NCBI GenBank assembly: GCA_021107695.1
Contig: JAIOSI010000021.1
Location: forward strand, 1 to 6,076
DNA: 6,076 nucleotides
DNA from: a bacterium
GTDB taxonomy: Bacteria; RBG-13-66-14
Direction: 5' to 3'
Positions 5,010 to 6,076 of this stretch are shown here, in pieces (the first letter of the stretch is position 1; each line of letters starts with the position of its first letter). Both the position numbers and the translations under genes were made by a program. The notes under the pieces are model-generated. The model was given only the letters and a program-made list of their open reading frames with translations. It did not search any database and was not told the origin of the DNA.

Positions 5010-6076
5010 CTAAGGAACTGTCAATTTCCCATCACGAACGATGAACTCGCCACCAACAATGGTATGCACCGGCCAGCCGCGCAATTTCCAGCCGTCGAAG
5101 GGATTATTCATTCCCTTGCTCTTGAAGCTGCGAACATCCACCTTTCGCTCCTGCTCAGGATCGAAGATAGACACATCGGCGGGCAATTCGGGCGTTAGTG
5201 TTCCTAAAGCCAGGTTGAGCAGCCGAGCAGGCTGGGTACTCATCGCATCAACCAATCGGGACAGCGTCAGGAGTCCCGACTCCACCAGCTTGGTAAAGAG
5301 CAGCGGAAAAGCGGTCTCCAGTCCGGCGATGCCTGGTACGGCTTTTGTGAACTCGGTCTTCTTCTCCGCCACGGTACAGGGCGAGTGGTCGGTGGCAATT
5401 ATTGCCACGGTGCCGTCGGCTACGGACTCTATCAATGCCTGTCGATCTGCTTCGCTCCGGAGCGGCGGTGAAACCAGAGCGTCGGTTTGATAGCCCTCAC
5501 AGGCAGACTCGGTGAGCAACAAATTGTGTGGCGTAACCTCGGCGGAGAGCTTGATTCCCCTCTCCTGAGCGTAGCGGAGCAGCTCCACGGTGCTGGCTGA
5601 GGAGATTGGCGAAAGGTGGACGGCGCAGTTTAACGACTCCGCCAGAATCATCTCCCGCCCGGCGATGACCTCTTCTGCCACGGCAGGGATTCCCGCCAAA
5701 CCGAGATGGGTACTTACCACCCCCTCGTTGACCAAACCTTCGGCAGCAAGCTCTGTATCCTGGGGAAAGGAAAATACGGGCAGGGAAAACATCTCGGCGT
5801 AGAGCAGAATTCGTCGCATCATCGAGGCATCGTCAACACAGCGGGCATCGTCGGAGAGAGCCACCGCTCCCGCTGCTGCGATTTCCCCAATCTCGGTCAG
5901 CCGCTCTCCCTTCTTACCTTTCGTTGCCGTGCCGATGGGATAAACCCGCACAACTCCATCACGGGCTGAGCGCGAGCGGACGTAGCGAACGACGGTCTGG
6001 TTGTCCATCACCAGTCCCTCGGTGCTGCGGCAACCGAGCGCGGTGTATCCACCCAACGCAGCGGCACGAGTTCCCG
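5010..6076 (-). CDS. pyrC: Dihydroorotase-family protein (type I PyrC-like), 5' end outside the window, possibly catalytically impaired
   Basis: The frame is open from the right edge (GTRAAALGGYTAL) to a TAG at 5010. About 354 residues are visible; family members usually have about 425-440, so the start with the HxH zinc motif lies outside. Dihydroorotase converts carbamoyl-aspartate to dihydroorotate in pyrimidine synthesis. Family features are clear: ALSDDA, THLGLAGIPAVAEE, AEVTPHNLLLTE, SPPLRSEADRQALI, ATDHSP, PGIAGLETAFPLL and a C-terminal NPFDGWKLRG. Several usual active-site positions differ. The substrate-binding PNT reads RST (near 6021-6029). The histidine of the HxED motif is Phe in VFSFPQD (codon 5766-5768). 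TPHH reads TPHN, and DHAPH reads DHSPC. The bridging Asp of SDD, the His of VHLSP and the catalytic Asp of ATDH remain. It could be a non-catalytic homologue that supports aspartate transcarbamoylase, like Pseudomonas PyrC', or a divergent or neofunctionalised amidohydrolase. Family assignment is secure; activity is doubtful. Confidence 0.9.
   Translation of the reverse strand, partial: GTRAAALGGYTALGCRSTEGLVMDNQTVVRYVRSRSARDGVVRVYPIGTATKGKKGERLTEIGEIAAAGAVALSDDARCVDDASMMRRILLYAEMFSLPVFSFPQDTELAAEGLVNEGVVSTHLGLAGIPAVAEEVIAGREMILAESLNCAVHLSPISSASTVELLRYAQERGIKLSAEVTPHNLLLTESACEGYQTDALVSPPLRSEADRQALIESVADGTVAIIATDHSPCTVAEKKTEFTKAVPGIAGLETAFPLLFTKLVESGLLTLSRLVDAMSTQPARLLNLALGTLTPELPADVSIFDPEQERKVDVRSFKSKGMNNPFDGWKLRGWPVHTIVGGEFIVRDGKLTVP

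Overview
The window looks like chromosomal DNA from an uncultivated-type bacterium of the Fibrobacteres-Chlorobi-Bacteroidetes (FCB) superphylum or a neighbouring candidate phylum. Three things point that way. The aminotransferase has the SKRYSACGARIG lysine motif and the SPIRKL start that I associate with Bacteroidetes-type enzymes. A 30-residue, extremely basic ORF resembles a tiny conserved Bacteroidetes/Chlorobi protein. The secreted protein ends in a TTWGQIKAM-type tail of the sort I recall from FCB-like candidate phyla. The placement is inference; there is no rRNA in the window. I see no mobile element, CRISPR array, tRNA or rRNA.

Layout, left half (minus strand). Positions 1-52 hold the first 17 codons of a membrane protein that runs off the left edge. 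Next comes a complete rho gene (183-1433). Upstream of rho lies a 285-base gap, then a gene for a small double-helix membrane protein with a CxxC-bearing soluble domain (1719-2174). That gene has its own promoter, divergent from the next gene. The gap before rho contains a striking C-rich, G-poor transcript segment, a candidate Rho-utilisation (rut) site, so Rho may act on the transcript leading into its own gene.

Layout, right half. On the plus strand there are three apparently separate transcription units, each with a recognisable sigma70-like promoter. They are a secreted GATase1-like protein (2368-3060, ending in an intrinsic terminator), a class I/II PLP aminotransferase (3231-4433), and the 30-aa basic protein (4552-4644, with TTG start, strong Shine-Dalgarno, own promoter and own terminator). 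An AT-richer stretch without genes follows (4704-4930). It separates these from a convergent minus-strand dihydroorotase-family gene (5010 to beyond the right edge), which ends at its own hairpin terminator.

The genes do not form one pathway; this is mostly housekeeping DNA with a few unusual items. The best leads are the unannotatable-by-size micro-gene (possibly a bS22/mS38-like ribosomal protein), a dihydroorotase homologue that has lost several usual active-site residues, the rut-like bubble in front of rho, and the short conserved-looking C-terminal tail on the secreted protein. I found no clear evidence for a wholly new multi-gene system.
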